From contig JAKELU010000001.1 of assembly GCA_022760735.1 (NCBI GenBank), positions 142,541-206,540 on the forward strand: a DNA stretch of 64,000 bases. Reading direction: 5' to 3'. The position numbers and the translations under genes were made by a program. This document shows, piece by piece, positions 46,892-55,977 of this stretch; position 1 is the first letter of the stretch, and each line of letters begins with the position of its first letter. Origin of the DNA: Firmicutes bacterium FC7. Its GTDB lineage: Bacteria > Bacillota > Clostridia > Tissierellales > Tissierellaceae. The notes under the pieces were generated by a model, which did no database searches, had not been told where the DNA came from, and saw nothing but the letters and a program-made list of their open reading frames with translations.

Positions 46892-46978
46892 ATTTTGATA
46901 TATTTCACTGGAAGGGTACGTGTGCCCAACAGTAGAAATATCCAAAATTTTATTTTGATATATTTCACTGGAAGGGTA
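46892..46978. repeat. Two copies of a 27-bp repeat with 60-bp period
   Basis: A 27-bp sequence beginning ATTTTGATATATTTCACTGG occurs identically at 46892-46918 and 46952-46978. The first copy, its spacer and a flanking inverted arm (AGTAGAAATATCCAAAA, 46931-46947) form an imperfect palindrome with an inner GGGTA...TGCCC stem. Related pieces (TTTTGATA...TATCAAAA and GTGCCCAACA) occur at 50.9-51.0 kb. This is a palindromic intergenic repeat, not a CRISPR. Confidence 0.7.
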
Positions 46979-47027
46979 AGATTTGATAATATATAATGAT
47001 TATGAAAGTATTATGATGGAGGAAAAG

Positions 47028-48710
47028 ATGCAAAAGTTAAATTATGATCTATTACATAGATTAAATCAACATACAACAAAGAAATTATACGACTTTATAA
47101 ATAAAGAAACTAAAGTAGATGAAATAATAAAAAAACTAGGAGCGGATTTCCCGTTTTCAATGGATGATAGTAATTGGATTAAGTTCAATACATGGTTAAG
47201 TATAGATTATATAAATGAAGATGGAAAAACATTTATAGAAAAATTTTTAGATAGTAGTTCAAAAGCATTAAGCAAGTTAGAACGAGAGGTATTACAAGAG
47301 AGAAGTAAGTCTTTTATCTCTTTGTTTGAAGTAAAGGATATAAAGGACGAGTATTTAATAGTCCAAGACATTCTTCAAAACAAAGAGTTTTCAATTTTGG
47401 AAATTAATATTAACAATTTTCTTAATCAAGGGGATTTTATATTTGCAAGAATTGGTAAAATAATAGAGGAATATACTTTTATAGAGGATGTAAGCTTTTT
47501 ACCACCTTCAGTAAAGCCATTATTTGTAGAGCAGTTTTTAGTTGACTATAACAAAAGAAGAATAAATCAGCCAAATCTCTTAATTAAAGATTATTTAAAG
47601 AGATATTCTCTTGAAATTATAAAAATATATAATAAGTGTATCTTTAGTGCAATTGAATCCGACGAAGAACTTAATACCTTTATATATGATGAATTAGATG
47701 AATTTGAAGGCTATTTATCGTACAAGTGTAACAGTTTTGAAATTAAAGAGCATATTACTAACCTTATTGAATTTTTTGATTATTATCTATCTCAAGAGGA
47801 ATTAACTCTATATGATCTAGATAATCTTGATTTTAGGTTGTTCTTTGATATAGCAATTGAAGATGGCTTTATATCATCAGTGGAGGAATTTAATTCTTAT
47901 ATAAACACCTTTAAAAATTATTTAGGATTTTTAAGTAAAAAAGACACTATATATAAAGAAAATTACACTAAAATTTTAGAGATCAGCAAAATAAGGTTTG
48001 CATACATGGCCAAAATCAATAAACATAGTACAATTTTTGATATAGATAGGATTATGGAATCTAAAATCTCAGAAATCTTAAATGAAGAGGCCCTAATGTT
48101 TTTAATGGACTTTGATAAATTTTTACTATATTCCTTTGATAAGAATATTGAATTAACTGATAAAAGAAAGCAGATTAAGAAAAGTTATCTAATAGAGCTT
48201 TGTCATATATTTTACGATGGTGACGATGACATTAGCAATTATACCCCTAGAGACAGGGAATTATCTTTAATTGATATGTTTAATAAGATATCTCAAAGAT
48301 TAGGACTACTAGAAATTCAAAACAATAAGCTGATATTAAGCAAGAAGGGCTCTAATTTTATTAGATTAAAGGATGGAGAAAAGCTTTCATTAATTTTTAA
48401 TTGTATTTGGAATATGGGTTTTATTGAAAATGAAAATATCAAGATAAATATTATTGAGTTATTCAATGAATTCGAAAAGAATAATATCTATGATGTTAAG
48501 TTTATTCTATCAAAATACAAAGGAAATCCTGATGAGCTTTATCATTTAAATAAGTATTTTAAGATAATGGGACTAATAAGAACTAATTTTTATCCTTCAT
48601 ATACATGGGAAATAACTAAATTGGGTAAAACTTTATTTTCATATCTATTTGAAAGGAACACTACTACTAACAACAATAGTAGTATTATAAACCTAGATAA
48701 CTACAGGTAA
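47028..48710 (+). CDS. Unrecognised 560-residue cytosolic protein
   Basis: A 560-residue acidic, Asn/Ile/Glu-rich protein without signal peptide or membrane segments. The ATG at 47028 is preferred because GGAGG lies just upstream; the frame is open to 46983. The first 250 residues are mostly helical with repeated Asp-Glu-rich stretches (for example DELDEFEGYLSYK). The C-terminal 100 residues (YLIELCHIFYDGDDD, LLEIQNNKLILSKKGSNFIR, YTWEITKLGKTLFSYLF) look like one or two winged-helix units. Codon use matches its neighbours, so no recent transfer is indicated. It lies 22 nt upstream of the S9 peptidase and is probably co-transcribed. Function unknown. Confidence 0.75.
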   Translation: MQKLNYDLLHRLNQHTTKKLYDFINKETKVDEIIKKLGADFPFSMDDSNWIKFNTWLSIDYINEDGKTFIEKFLDSSSKALSKLEREVLQERSKSFISLFEVKDIKDEYLIVQDILQNKEFSILEININNFLNQGDFIFARIGKIIEEYTFIEDVSFLPPSVKPLFVEQFLVDYNKRRINQPNLLIKDYLKRYSLEIIKIYNKCIFSAIESDEELNTFIYDELDEFEGYLSYKCNSFEIKEHITNLIEFFDYYLSQEELTLYDLDNLDFRLFFDIAIEDGFISSVEEFNSYINTFKNYLGFLSKKDTIYKENYTKILEISKIRFAYMAKINKHSTIFDIDRIMESKISEILNEEALMFLMDFDKFLLYSFDKNIELTDKRKQIKKSYLIELCHIFYDGDDDISNYTPRDRELSLIDMFNKISQRLGLLEIQNNKLILSKKGSNFIRLKDGEKLSLIFNCIWNMGFIENENIKINIIELFNEFEKNNIYDVKFILSKYKGNPDELYHLNKYFKIMGLIRTNFYPSYTWEITKLGKTLFSYLFERNTTTNNNSSIINLDNYR

Positions 48711-48732
48711 GGTAAGAATGGGGGGTGTTGTA

Positions 48733-50724
48733 ATGGAAAAACTACAGCTAAAAGATTTTACAAAATATAAATTTTTATCAGGCATAAGTTTCTCACCCGA
48801 TGGCAAAAATTGCGGATTTATAGTGCACAAAATCGATATAGAAGAAAACAAGTACCTTTCAAACATCTATATATTAAATGATGAAGAAAAAATTATAAGA
48901 TTGACAAACATGGATGAAGAAAAGTCCTTTATTTGGGATACAAATACTTCCCTATTATTTCCTGCAGTAAGAAATAAAAAGGACAAAGAAAGAAAAGAAA
49001 AAGGAGAGCCATTTACTATATTTTATGAAATATCAATAAATGGTGGAGAGGCACAAAAGGCATTTGAAATCCCACTAAATGTAACAAGTATTAAAAAGCT
49101 AGATGAGGATAGTTTCCTGTTGACAGCAGCCTTCGATCCAAGATTAGCGGATTTGGAAACACTGCCGGATGAAGAAAAAGAAAAATTCCTTAAGGAAATG
49201 AAGGAAAAGAAATCTTATGAAATCTTAGATGAAATTCCTTTTTGGTCAAACGGTGATACTTATACTAACAAAAAGAGAAATAGACTCTACAAATATAATA
49301 AAAAGGATAATTCATTAAAAAAAATAACTGATGAATTTACCAACGTTGAAGATTATGAAATTAGTCATGATAAAAAGCATGTAGTATATATAACAGCCTC
49401 ATATATAGATAAAATGCATACTAAAACCGACTTAAATATTTATAACATCATAGAAGATAAATACGAAAAAATATCTCCATTTGACAATTTTAGATATGAT
49501 TATTGTGACTTTTTAAATGATAATATCGTGTTTATAGGCAGTGACATGAAAAGTCATGGATTAAATGAAAATCCTCATATTTATATAACTGATTTTACAG
49601 GTAATTTTGTTAATAGAATCTCTAATTTTGATAGTAGCACATGGAACTCTGTAGGTTCTGATTGCAGATACGGAAGTTCAAGAAGCGCAAAGGTCCATGG
49701 GGATTATCTATATTTTACTACAACTGAAGGCCCCGATTCCTTTCTAAATCGTATTGATATAAATGGCAATATAGAAAAACTAACAGCTCCCAATGGTTCA
49801 GTAGATGGTTTTGACGTTATTGATGATAAAATATATTTCATAGGATTAAGAGAATTAAAATTACAAGAGATATATTCATTAAATAATAAACAAGAAACAC
49901 AGTTGACTAATTTTAATACTTGGGTTAATGAGAAGAAAAAACTCTCTAATCCTGAAAGAGTATCATTTACTTTAGAAAATGGAAAAGAAGTAGAAGGATG
50001 GGTACTCAAGCCAGTTAATTTTGAGAAGGGTAGATCATATCCAGGGATTTTAAACATTCACGGAGGTCCTAAGTCCGTTTATGGCAAAGTATTTTACCAT
50101 GAGATGCAATATTTAGCTAATGAAGGATATTTTGTTTTCTATTGTAATCCTAGAGGAAGCGATGGCTATGGAAATGAATTTTCAGATATAAGAGGAAAAT
50201 ATGGAACTATAGACTACGATGATATAATGGATTTCACAGACTTGATACTAATGAATTATCCTGAAATTGATAAGGACAGAATTGGTGTTACTGGTGGTTC
50301 CTACGGAGGTTTTATGACTAATTGGATAATAGGTCATACTTCAAGATTTAAGGCTGCAGTTTCTCAAAGAAGCATTTCCAACTGGGTTTCCTTCTTTGGC
50401 ACTAGCGATATTGGCTACTATTTTGCTGACGATCAAATAGCAAGCACACCATGGAATGATATTGATAAAATGTGGACTCATTCACCACTTAAATATGCAA
50501 ATAACGTCATTACTCCAACCTTATTTATCCACTCAGATGAAGACTATAGGTGTTGGATACCAGAGGGATTGCAGATGTTTACTGCTTTAAAATATCACGG
50601 AGTAGAATCAAGGTTTATTGCTTTTAAAGGCGAAAATCATGAACTATCTAGATCAGGAAAGCCAAAGAATAGAATTAAAAGATTAGAAGAGATTACAGCA
50701 TGGTTTAATAAGTACCTTAAATAG
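48733..50724 (+). CDS. S9 family peptidase (acylaminoacyl-peptidase-like)
   Basis: A 663-residue serine peptidase: N-terminal beta-propeller (about residues 1-400) and C-terminal alpha/beta hydrolase. The catalytic Ser is in GVTGGSYGGFMTNWIIGHTS near residue 520, the Asp in LFIHSDEDYRCWIPEG near 605, and the His in FKGENHELSRSGKP near 637. No signal sequence, so it degrades peptides in the cytosol. The ATG at 48733 is used because GGGGGGTG lies 5 nt upstream; the frame is open to 48718. Confidence 0.94.
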   Translation: MEKLQLKDFTKYKFLSGISFSPDGKNCGFIVHKIDIEENKYLSNIYILNDEEKIIRLTNMDEEKSFIWDTNTSLLFPAVRNKKDKERKEKGEPFTIFYEISINGGEAQKAFEIPLNVTSIKKLDEDSFLLTAAFDPRLADLETLPDEEKEKFLKEMKEKKSYEILDEIPFWSNGDTYTNKKRNRLYKYNKKDNSLKKITDEFTNVEDYEISHDKKHVVYITASYIDKMHTKTDLNIYNIIEDKYEKISPFDNFRYDYCDFLNDNIVFIGSDMKSHGLNENPHIYITDFTGNFVNRISNFDSSTWNSVGSDCRYGSSRSAKVHGDYLYFTTTEGPDSFLNRIDINGNIEKLTAPNGSVDGFDVIDDKIYFIGLRELKLQEIYSLNNKQETQLTNFNTWVNEKKKLSNPERVSFTLENGKEVEGWVLKPVNFEKGRSYPGILNIHGGPKSVYGKVFYHEMQYLANEGYFVFYCNPRGSDGYGNEFSDIRGKYGTIDYDDIMDFTDLILMNYPEIDKDRIGVTGGSYGGFMTNWIIGHTSRFKAAVSQRSISNWVSFFGTSDIGYYFADDQIASTPWNDIDKMWTHSPLKYANNVITPTLFIHSDEDYRCWIPEGLQMFTALKYHGVESRFIAFKGENHELSRSGKPKNRIKRLEEITAWFNKYLK

Positions 50725-50726
50725 CA

Positions 50727-51001
50727 ATTTACAATTAAAAATATACCAATTCACAATTGAATAGAGAAAACACTTACTCAAATAGATATTTTATTTAACA
50801 AATAAAATATCTATTTTTTTATAACCAGCAGGAAAATAGAAGCATTTGATTTTTGGGTATTTATGAAATATTAATTAAATAATTTAATATAATATAGAAT
50901 AACCGCCAATTTAAAGAGATTGATCTATTTTGATAATTACTTCACATAGAAATATCAAAACCATAGATTTAAAAATGAATTAAATTGTGAAATGTGAATT
51001 G
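50727..51001. repeat. Intergenic region with AATTCACA inverted repeats
   Basis: The left part carries CAATTTACAATT and CAATTCACAATTGAA (50747-50761). The right part carries AAATTGTGAAATGTGAATTG (50982-51001), the inverted form. Between them is a TTTTGATA...TATCAAAA palindrome (about 50928-50960) related to the 46.9-kb repeat. No gene is seen in this 316-bp gap, and it looks like nested repeat debris. Confidence 0.55.
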
Positions 51002-51040
51002 TTTGTGCCCAACAATAAAAATTAATCCCGAGGTGCTAAG

Positions 51041-51958
51041 ATGGAAGACTTTTTGAAACGAATAATAAAATATAAGCCAATCATATTCTTAGACAACTTT
51101 ATTTATAGAATCGGAGAAGATAAAATTTTTGCTATCGGAGCACAACTTTCTTATTTTTTAATAATATCACTCTTTCCGTTCCTAATTGTATTTTTAAATA
51201 TTATAAGCTATACATCGCTGGTCAGAATTGATTTAATCTATGGATTTATACAATATCTTCCACTAGATATTCAAAATATAATTAATAGCTTTATTAAGGA
51301 TTTAGTTATAAACAGTAACCAGAAGCTTTTATCCATAGCTGCATTAGCCGGTCTTTGGACTGCATCAACAGGGCTAACATCTGTAATAAAAGCTATCAAT
51401 AGAGCTTATGACTATGAGGAAACTAGATCCTACTTTAAATTGAAATTTATATCAATAATATTTACTATTGCACTATTGGCATTATTAAGTTTAGTCTTTA
51501 TAACCCTAGTACTTGGTGAAATAATTGGCAGGAAACTCTTTGAATACCTTGGTAAAGGAGAAGTCTTTATAAAAATTTGGATGAACATCAGATTTGTAAT
51601 ACCTGTCATATTTATGATATATACATTTGCTTTATTATATAAATATAGTCCATGTGTTGCAAAAAGACAAAACATTACCCTTAGAAGTACCATCCCTGGA
51701 GGAATATTTGCCACCTTTGGTTGGATTATAACATCTATGGCATTCTCTATTTACGTTAACAATTTTGGCAAATATTCAACTACCTATGGAAGTCTTGGAG
51801 GAGTTATAATACTTCTTATTTGGCTTTATATAAGCAGTATTATAATAGTTCTTGGCGGTGAACTTAACGCTACAATAGAATACTTTAAGATCAATAAATA
51901 TAAAGCTATTGAAGATAAAAGTGTAATATATAAATTATTAAATAAAATAACTAAATAA
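51041..51958 (+). CDS. YihY/BrkB family membrane protein
   Basis: A 305-residue membrane protein with six helices of the YihY/BrkB family. Family blocks are FAIGAQLSYFLIISLFPFLI near residue 28, GLWTASTGLTSVIKAINRAY near 105 and the C-terminal YSTTYGSLGGVIILLIWLYI with GGELNA near 270. Despite the old RNase BN annotation, members are not RNases; the function is unknown, possibly transport. Its 3' end overlaps the comF stop by 8 nt on the opposite strand. Confidence 0.93.
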   Translation: MEDFLKRIIKYKPIIFLDNFIYRIGEDKIFAIGAQLSYFLIISLFPFLIVFLNIISYTSLVRIDLIYGFIQYLPLDIQNIINSFIKDLVINSNQKLLSIAALAGLWTASTGLTSVIKAINRAYDYEETRSYFKLKFISIIFTIALLALLSLVFITLVLGEIIGRKLFEYLGKGEVFIKIWMNIRFVIPVIFMIYTFALLYKYSPCVAKRQNITLRSTIPGGIFATFGWIITSMAFSIYVNNFGKYSTTYGSLGGVIILLIWLYISSIIIVLGGELNATIEYFKINKYKAIEDKSVIYKLLNKITK

Positions 51959-52601
51959 TCCTGCTTGAGGTAAGTGCCATGGCAATAACCTCCTTTGAAC
52001 CATTCTCTATTAATAGTTTTGAACATTCATTAAAGGTTGAGCCTGTTGTTATTAAATCATCTATAAGCAGGATTCTCTTATTTTTTATTTCATCTGGATT
52101 TTTGACATTAAAGGAATCCCTTAGATTATTTAATCTTTGAACCCTATCCAGGGTATTTTGCTCTTTAGTCCATTTTTTCTTTATTAAGTTCCCTTTTGAA
52201 ATTGGAATATTCAGCTTTTGAGATATATACCTTGCTAAAAGCTCAGATTGATTATACCCTCTAATAGCTTCTTTTCTATAATGTATAGGTACATACATTA
52301 TTAAATCCACACCATGAATATCCAGCTTCTTGATTGTATTTATCAATATTTCAGCAAAGGGCTTATACATATAGCTTTTTCCATTAAATTTAAAATCATG
52401 AATAAGCTCTCTTAAAAATCTATTGTAACTAAGAGCATATACAGTTCTTGTGACATACTTAGAATCAATATTAACTTGTCTATAAACAAACTCTAATCTT
52501 TCAAGACACTCAGGGCATACAAAGGCCGTTAAAAATGGGGTTTTATCCTTACATAAAAAACATAGGTCTTTAGTTGGAAACAACAGACTCTTAAAGCTCA
52601 T
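51951..52601 (-). CDS. ComF family phosphoribosyltransferase-like protein
   Basis: A 216-residue ComF protein. An N-terminal zinc knuckle (CFLCKDKTPF and CPECLERL, residues 13-35) is followed by a type I phosphoribosyltransferase fold with the PRPP loop RILLIDDLITTGSTFNECSK near residue 170. ComF supports DNA uptake in competent bacteria and may also have a repair role. It lies 12 nt downstream of recD2 in the same operon, which favours a DNA-processing task. Confidence 0.92.
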   Translation of the reverse strand: MSFKSLLFPTKDLCFLCKDKTPFLTAFVCPECLERLEFVYRQVNIDSKYVTRTVYALSYNRFLRELIHDFKFNGKSYMYKPFAEILINTIKKLDIHGVDLIMYVPIHYRKEAIRGYNQSELLARYISQKLNIPISKGNLIKKKWTKEQNTLDRVQRLNNLRDSFNVKNPDEIKNKRILLIDDLITTGSTFNECSKLLIENGSKEVIAMALTSSRII

Positions 52602-52612
52602 AAGGCCTCCTC

Positions 52613-54829
52613 TTAATTTAAAAACATACTTAAATATTCCTTTATCTTTCTATCTAAGGAGGAATATCTTTTTGCAATAATGTTATTTTTAACCATCATA
52701 TACATATACTTTTCCTCACCTACTAAGACTACCAACTTTTTTGCTCTAGTAATGGCTGTATAAAAGAGGTTTCTAGTCAATAACATAGGTGGTCCTGAAG
52801 ATATAGGCATAATTATTACTGGGAACTCACTACCCTGAGATTTATGAACTGTTGTAGCATAGGCAAGTCTTAATTCATCTAACTGTTTAAAGTCATATTC
52901 AACTTCTTTCTCCTCGTCAAATAAAACCTTTAATATACCTTCTTCTATATCTATATCAGTTATATAGCCAAAATCACCGTTAAAAACCCCTTCGCCCTTT
53001 TCTACTTCATAACCATCTTTAATAATTTTCCACTCTAACTTGTAATTGTTCTTAATCTGCATGACCTTATCGCCTACTCTAAAAACCATCTCACCAATTT
53101 GCTTTTCAGCTTTATTCTTGGATTTCGGGTTTAAGGCCTGTTGAATATGTTTATTTAAGGAGATTATACCCAAATCACCCTTTTTCATAGGTGTTAGTAT
53201 TTGAATATCTCTAATTGGGTCAACTCCGTAGAAATTTGGTAATCTTGTTTTATTTAACTCTGTAATAGTATTTAGTATATCCTGGGTATTCTTAACACTC
53301 ATAAAGAAAAAATCCTTATCTTTTTCATTTAGTAAAGGTCTTTCTCCTTTATTTACTCTGTGGGCATTAACGATAATCATACTTTCTTCAGACTGTCTAA
53401 AAATCTCATCTAGCATAATTACCTTGATTGTGCCAGAATTGATAATATCCTTTAAGACATTGCCTGGTCCTACAGATGGAAGTTGATCTACATCTCCAAC
53501 TAGTATCAATCTAGTCCCAGGACTAACAGCTCTTAACAAACTATTCATAAGCAAAATATCTATCATTGATGCCTCATCAATTATAATTACATCAGCTTCT
53601 ATTGGATTATCTTCATCTCTTGAAAAGCCAGCATCCTCTTCAATAAAGGATATTTCTAGAAGCCTATGAATTGTCTTTGCTTCTCTACCAGTGGTCTCTG
53701 TCATCCTCTTAGCTGCTCTACCAGTTGGAGCTGCTAGTACTACTTCTAAACCCAAATCCTCACATATTGATATAATTGCGTTGATTGTAGTAGTTTTGCC
53801 GGTACCTGGTCCACCTGTAATAATAAGCATACCATTCTGAAGGGATTCCTTAATAGCAATTTTTTGTTTGTTCCCAAAAGCAATATTATTCTTCTCTTCT
53901 ATATTTTGAATTTCCTTGTCAGCATCAACATCTAATTCATCAATTTCAACCCTCGACAATTCAACTATCTTCCTTGCAACATTGTTTTCTGCAATATGAT
54001 ATGGCGCATAATAGATATTCGTTTCCTCACCGGTATTTATTACATAGAAGTTGTTCTTTAAAGCTAATTCCCTTATACCATCCTCTATCTTGTCCGCACT
54101 AGTATTTAAAAGGTTTGTAGCCTTATTAATAAGTTCATCCTTAGGTGCATAACAATGTCCTTCACTAGCAAACTCCATCATTATATACTTTAGACCAGCT
54201 TCAATTCTATAGGGTGAATCTACACTAACTCCTATTCTTTTCGCTATTGCATCTGCTGTTCTAAATCCTATTCCATAAATATCTTCTGATAATCTATATG
54301 GGTTTTCACTTAGTACTTTTATTGTCTCAGAACCATATTGCTTATATATCTTTATGCCATTATTTATAGAGATATCAAACTGCTGTAAATATACCATAAT
54401 ATCTCTTATTTCCCTTTGCTCCTCATAGGCTTCCATTATCTTTTGTAGTTTTTTATCCCCTATCCCCTCAATCTCTTTAAGTCTTTCAGGGTTATACTGG
54501 ATAATATCAAGGGATTCTAACCCAAATTTCTCTACGATCTTTTTGGCCGTCTTAGGTCCAATATTAGGGATTAATCCTGAAGAAAGATAACTTTCTATAC
54601 CCTTTAATGTCGATGGCATAACTACTTTAATTGTAGTAAAGCTAAACTGCTCACCATATTTGGTATGATATATCAACTCACCCTCCAGGCTAACAGTTTC
54701 CTCTAGATTAATAAAAGGAGCATAGCCAACTATAGTTATATCTCCATCAGACGTATTTAAACGCCCAACAGTATAACCATTGCTCTCATTTCTATAAATT
54801 ATCTCTTCAATTATTCCCTCTATAACCAC
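52613..54829 (-). CDS. recD2: ATP-dependent 5'-3' DNA helicase RecD2
   Basis: A 738-residue SF1B helicase acting without RecBC. The N-terminal region has an OB-like part and tandem helix-hairpin-helix motifs (LIPNIGPKTAKKIVEKFG near residue 85, and LKEIEGIGDKKLQKI). Walker A is ITGGPGTGKTTTINAIISI near residue 338, motif II IIIDEASMIDILL near 418, and the C-terminal TTVHKSQGSEFPVIIMP near 690. It takes part in mismatch and replication-fork repair. First gene of a recD2-comF operon. Confidence 0.95.
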   Translation of the reverse strand: MVIEGIIEEIIYRNESNGYTVGRLNTSDGDITIVGYAPFINLEETVSLEGELIYHTKYGEQFSFTTIKVVMPSTLKGIESYLSSGLIPNIGPKTAKKIVEKFGLESLDIIQYNPERLKEIEGIGDKKLQKIMEAYEEQREIRDIMVYLQQFDISINNGIKIYKQYGSETIKVLSENPYRLSEDIYGIGFRTADAIAKRIGVSVDSPYRIEAGLKYIMMEFASEGHCYAPKDELINKATNLLNTSADKIEDGIRELALKNNFYVINTGEETNIYYAPYHIAENNVARKIVELSRVEIDELDVDADKEIQNIEEKNNIAFGNKQKIAIKESLQNGMLIITGGPGTGKTTTINAIISICEDLGLEVVLAAPTGRAAKRMTETTGREAKTIHRLLEISFIEEDAGFSRDEDNPIEADVIIIDEASMIDILLMNSLLRAVSPGTRLILVGDVDQLPSVGPGNVLKDIINSGTIKVIMLDEIFRQSEESMIIVNAHRVNKGERPLLNEKDKDFFFMSVKNTQDILNTITELNKTRLPNFYGVDPIRDIQILTPMKKGDLGIISLNKHIQQALNPKSKNKAEKQIGEMVFRVGDKVMQIKNNYKLEWKIIKDGYEVEKGEGVFNGDFGYITDIDIEEGILKVLFDEEKEVEYDFKQLDELRLAYATTVHKSQGSEFPVIIMPISSGPPMLLTRNLFYTAITRAKKLVVLVGEEKYMYMMVKNNIIAKRYSSLDRKIKEYLSMFLN

Positions 54830-54916
54830 TATTAGCCCTCCAATCTACATTATTGTATCAAAAAAACTACCCTCCTTCCATAGTTTCCTATGAAAGGAAG
54901 GTTTAAACCATATATA

Positions 54917-55060
54917 TTATTTAATAGTAGATATTACTTTTGCTAACTCATTAATACTTCCTGTAAGCTCATTTAACTTCCCTTCTATTCTTACCAATAA
55001 ATATATGGATATAACAATAGGGAAGCCTAAATTAGCTATACTGGAATACAATTGATCCAT
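54917..55060 (-). CDS. YvrJ family small membrane protein
   Basis: A 47-residue protein starting MDQLYSSIANLGFPIVISIY, with one membrane helix and a C-terminal amphipathic tail ending NELAKVISTIK. The ATG at 55060 follows TAGGAGGTG at 5-nt spacing. Length and the NLGFPIVIS-YLL-RIE pattern match YvrJ. It belongs with the DUF2922 and DUF1659 genes at 55369-55851; here the cassette is interrupted by a MITE. Function unknown. Confidence 0.85.
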   Translation of the reverse strand: MDQLYSSIANLGFPIVISIYLLVRIEGKLNELTGSINELAKVISTIK

Positions 55061-55129
55061 ATTACACCTCCTATCTCCACAATATACAATTCACAATTAT
55101 TCGAAATATGTTTTTAAGCCTTATATATA

Positions 55130-55328
55130 TATGGTAATAGAAATGGAGTGAACATTTGCAGGACTTGATAGAATTCTTAGAGAATGGAGATGAAGAATCC
55201 GTTAAGCAGCTTTCACGTCCCCATAGAAATGACCTTAAAGAAAATTGAAAGCTGTAGGATTTTTTATCGGAATGAGCTTTAGAATTCTTCAAGAAGTCCG
55301 AAACCGTAAACGGATTTCTATTATCATA
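55130..55328 (-). repeat. MITE-like repeat, complete 199-bp copy
   Basis: The ends TATGGTAATAGAAAT (55130-55144) and ATTTCTATTATCATA (55314-55328) are 14/15 inverted repeats. The left 125 bp align well with the copy at 42031, including GCAGCTTTC (55206-55214) and the GAAAGCTG arm (55247-55254), where a C-to-T change keeps a G-U pair. The right part is longer than in the 150-bp copy. The 87-residue minus-strand frame across it is not a gene. Confidence 0.8.
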
Positions 55329-55348
55329 CAGCATACCAGATACATTTA

Positions 55349-55366
55349 AAGGGCCCTAAGGCCCTT
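55349..55366 (-). terminator. Hairpin after the DUF2922 gene
   Basis: AAGGGCC (55349-55355) pairs with GGCCCTT (55360-55366). Only TTTAAA follows on the minus strand, so termination may be partial. Confidence 0.5.
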
Positions 55367-55368
55367 AA

Positions 55369-55587
55369 TTAAAACTCCAATTCATTGATACTTGTCGTAA
55401 TTACCCTAGCCCCTCCAACAGCTACTAAATCACCATCTTTTGATGTAAAGATATTCTGTGCAATTATGTTCTCCATGGCTGATTGGATTTCACTAGGTAC
55501 TAAATCTGTTCTTGGATCATCAAGACTTATTTTTACTACCTTATTTAATGAATCTAAAAAATCCATTTCTAATTTGGTCTTTTCCAT
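55369..55587 (-). CDS. DUF2922 protein
   Basis: A 72-residue protein (LEMDFLDSLNKVVKISLDDP, then residues ending INELEF) matching the DUF2922 family by length and the KVVKISLDDPR core. The start has GGGAGGTG upstream. It normally neighbours DUF1659 and YvrJ genes in spore-formers and other Clostridia. Function unknown. Confidence 0.88.
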   Translation of the reverse strand: MEKTKLEMDFLDSLNKVVKISLDDPRTDLVPSEIQSAMENIIAQNIFTSKDGDLVAVGGARVITTSINELEF

Positions 55588-55626
55588 TGACTAACACCTC
55601 CCTTCCTTATCAATTCACAATTCACA

Positions 55627-55851
55627 CTACTCTTCCATCAATACCGTCTCCTCTAATTTTTTAACCTTTAATAGGTTTTTATTTTGAAGACCTGATAGTT
55701 CCGTTGCAGCTAAATGTAGATTTTCATCTAAGGCATCCTTCTTTATATTATTGAATACCTTAGAAGTTATTCTCTGCTTTCCATCTACAATACCTGCATC
55801 TAACTCTAATTTAAGAGTCACCTTTTCTTTAGTTCCAATTATAGCCATCAT
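55627..55851 (-). CDS. DUF1659 protein
   Basis: A 74-residue protein matching DUF1659 (GKQRITSKVFNNIKKDALDE core, C-terminal KVKKLEETVL). The ATG at 55851 (or 55848, directly after it) is used with AGGGAGGTG at 55855-55863. That binding site is one arm of an 11-bp inverted repeat in the leader, so translation may be controlled by structure. Function unknown. Confidence 0.85.
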   Translation of the reverse strand: MMAIIGTKEKVTLKLELDAGIVDGKQRITSKVFNNIKKDALDENLHLAATELSGLQNKNLLKVKKLEETVLMEE

Positions 55852-55855
55852 TTTC

Positions 55856-55923
55856 ACCTCCCTCATAGATTAATTGGTGCTTAATTTATACTGCTTAATT
55901 AACATATAGAATGAGGGAGGTTT
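55856..55923 (-). promoter_or_regulatory. Inverted repeat that can hide the DUF1659 ribosome binding site
   Basis: ACCTCCCTCAT (55856-55866) and ATGAGGGAGGT (55911-55921) are perfect 11-bp arms around a 44-nt loop. In the DUF1659 mRNA the 5' arm is an anti-Shine-Dalgarno that would pair with the binding site. On the plus strand the same repeat ends in a T run and could terminate antisense transcription. Confidence 0.6.
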
Positions 55924-55942
55924 TTTTACTATTCAAAAAAGA

Positions 55943-55977
55943 AAAAAAGTAGATAATTTAAATTAATCTACTTTTTT
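55943..55977. terminator. metK terminator
   Basis: AAAAAAGTAGAT (55943-55954) pairs with ATCTACTTTTTT (55966-55977) with an 11-nt loop and T runs both ways, 118 nt past the metK stop. Confidence 0.85.

Noticed and set aside
46892-46978. Possible CRISPR array
   Set aside because: Only two repeat units, the spacer itself is part of a palindrome, and no cas genes are present.
55071-55334. 87-residue minus-strand reading frame
   Set aside because: It covers the MITE-like repeat end to end; its sequence is explained by the repeat and it has no good ribosome binding site.
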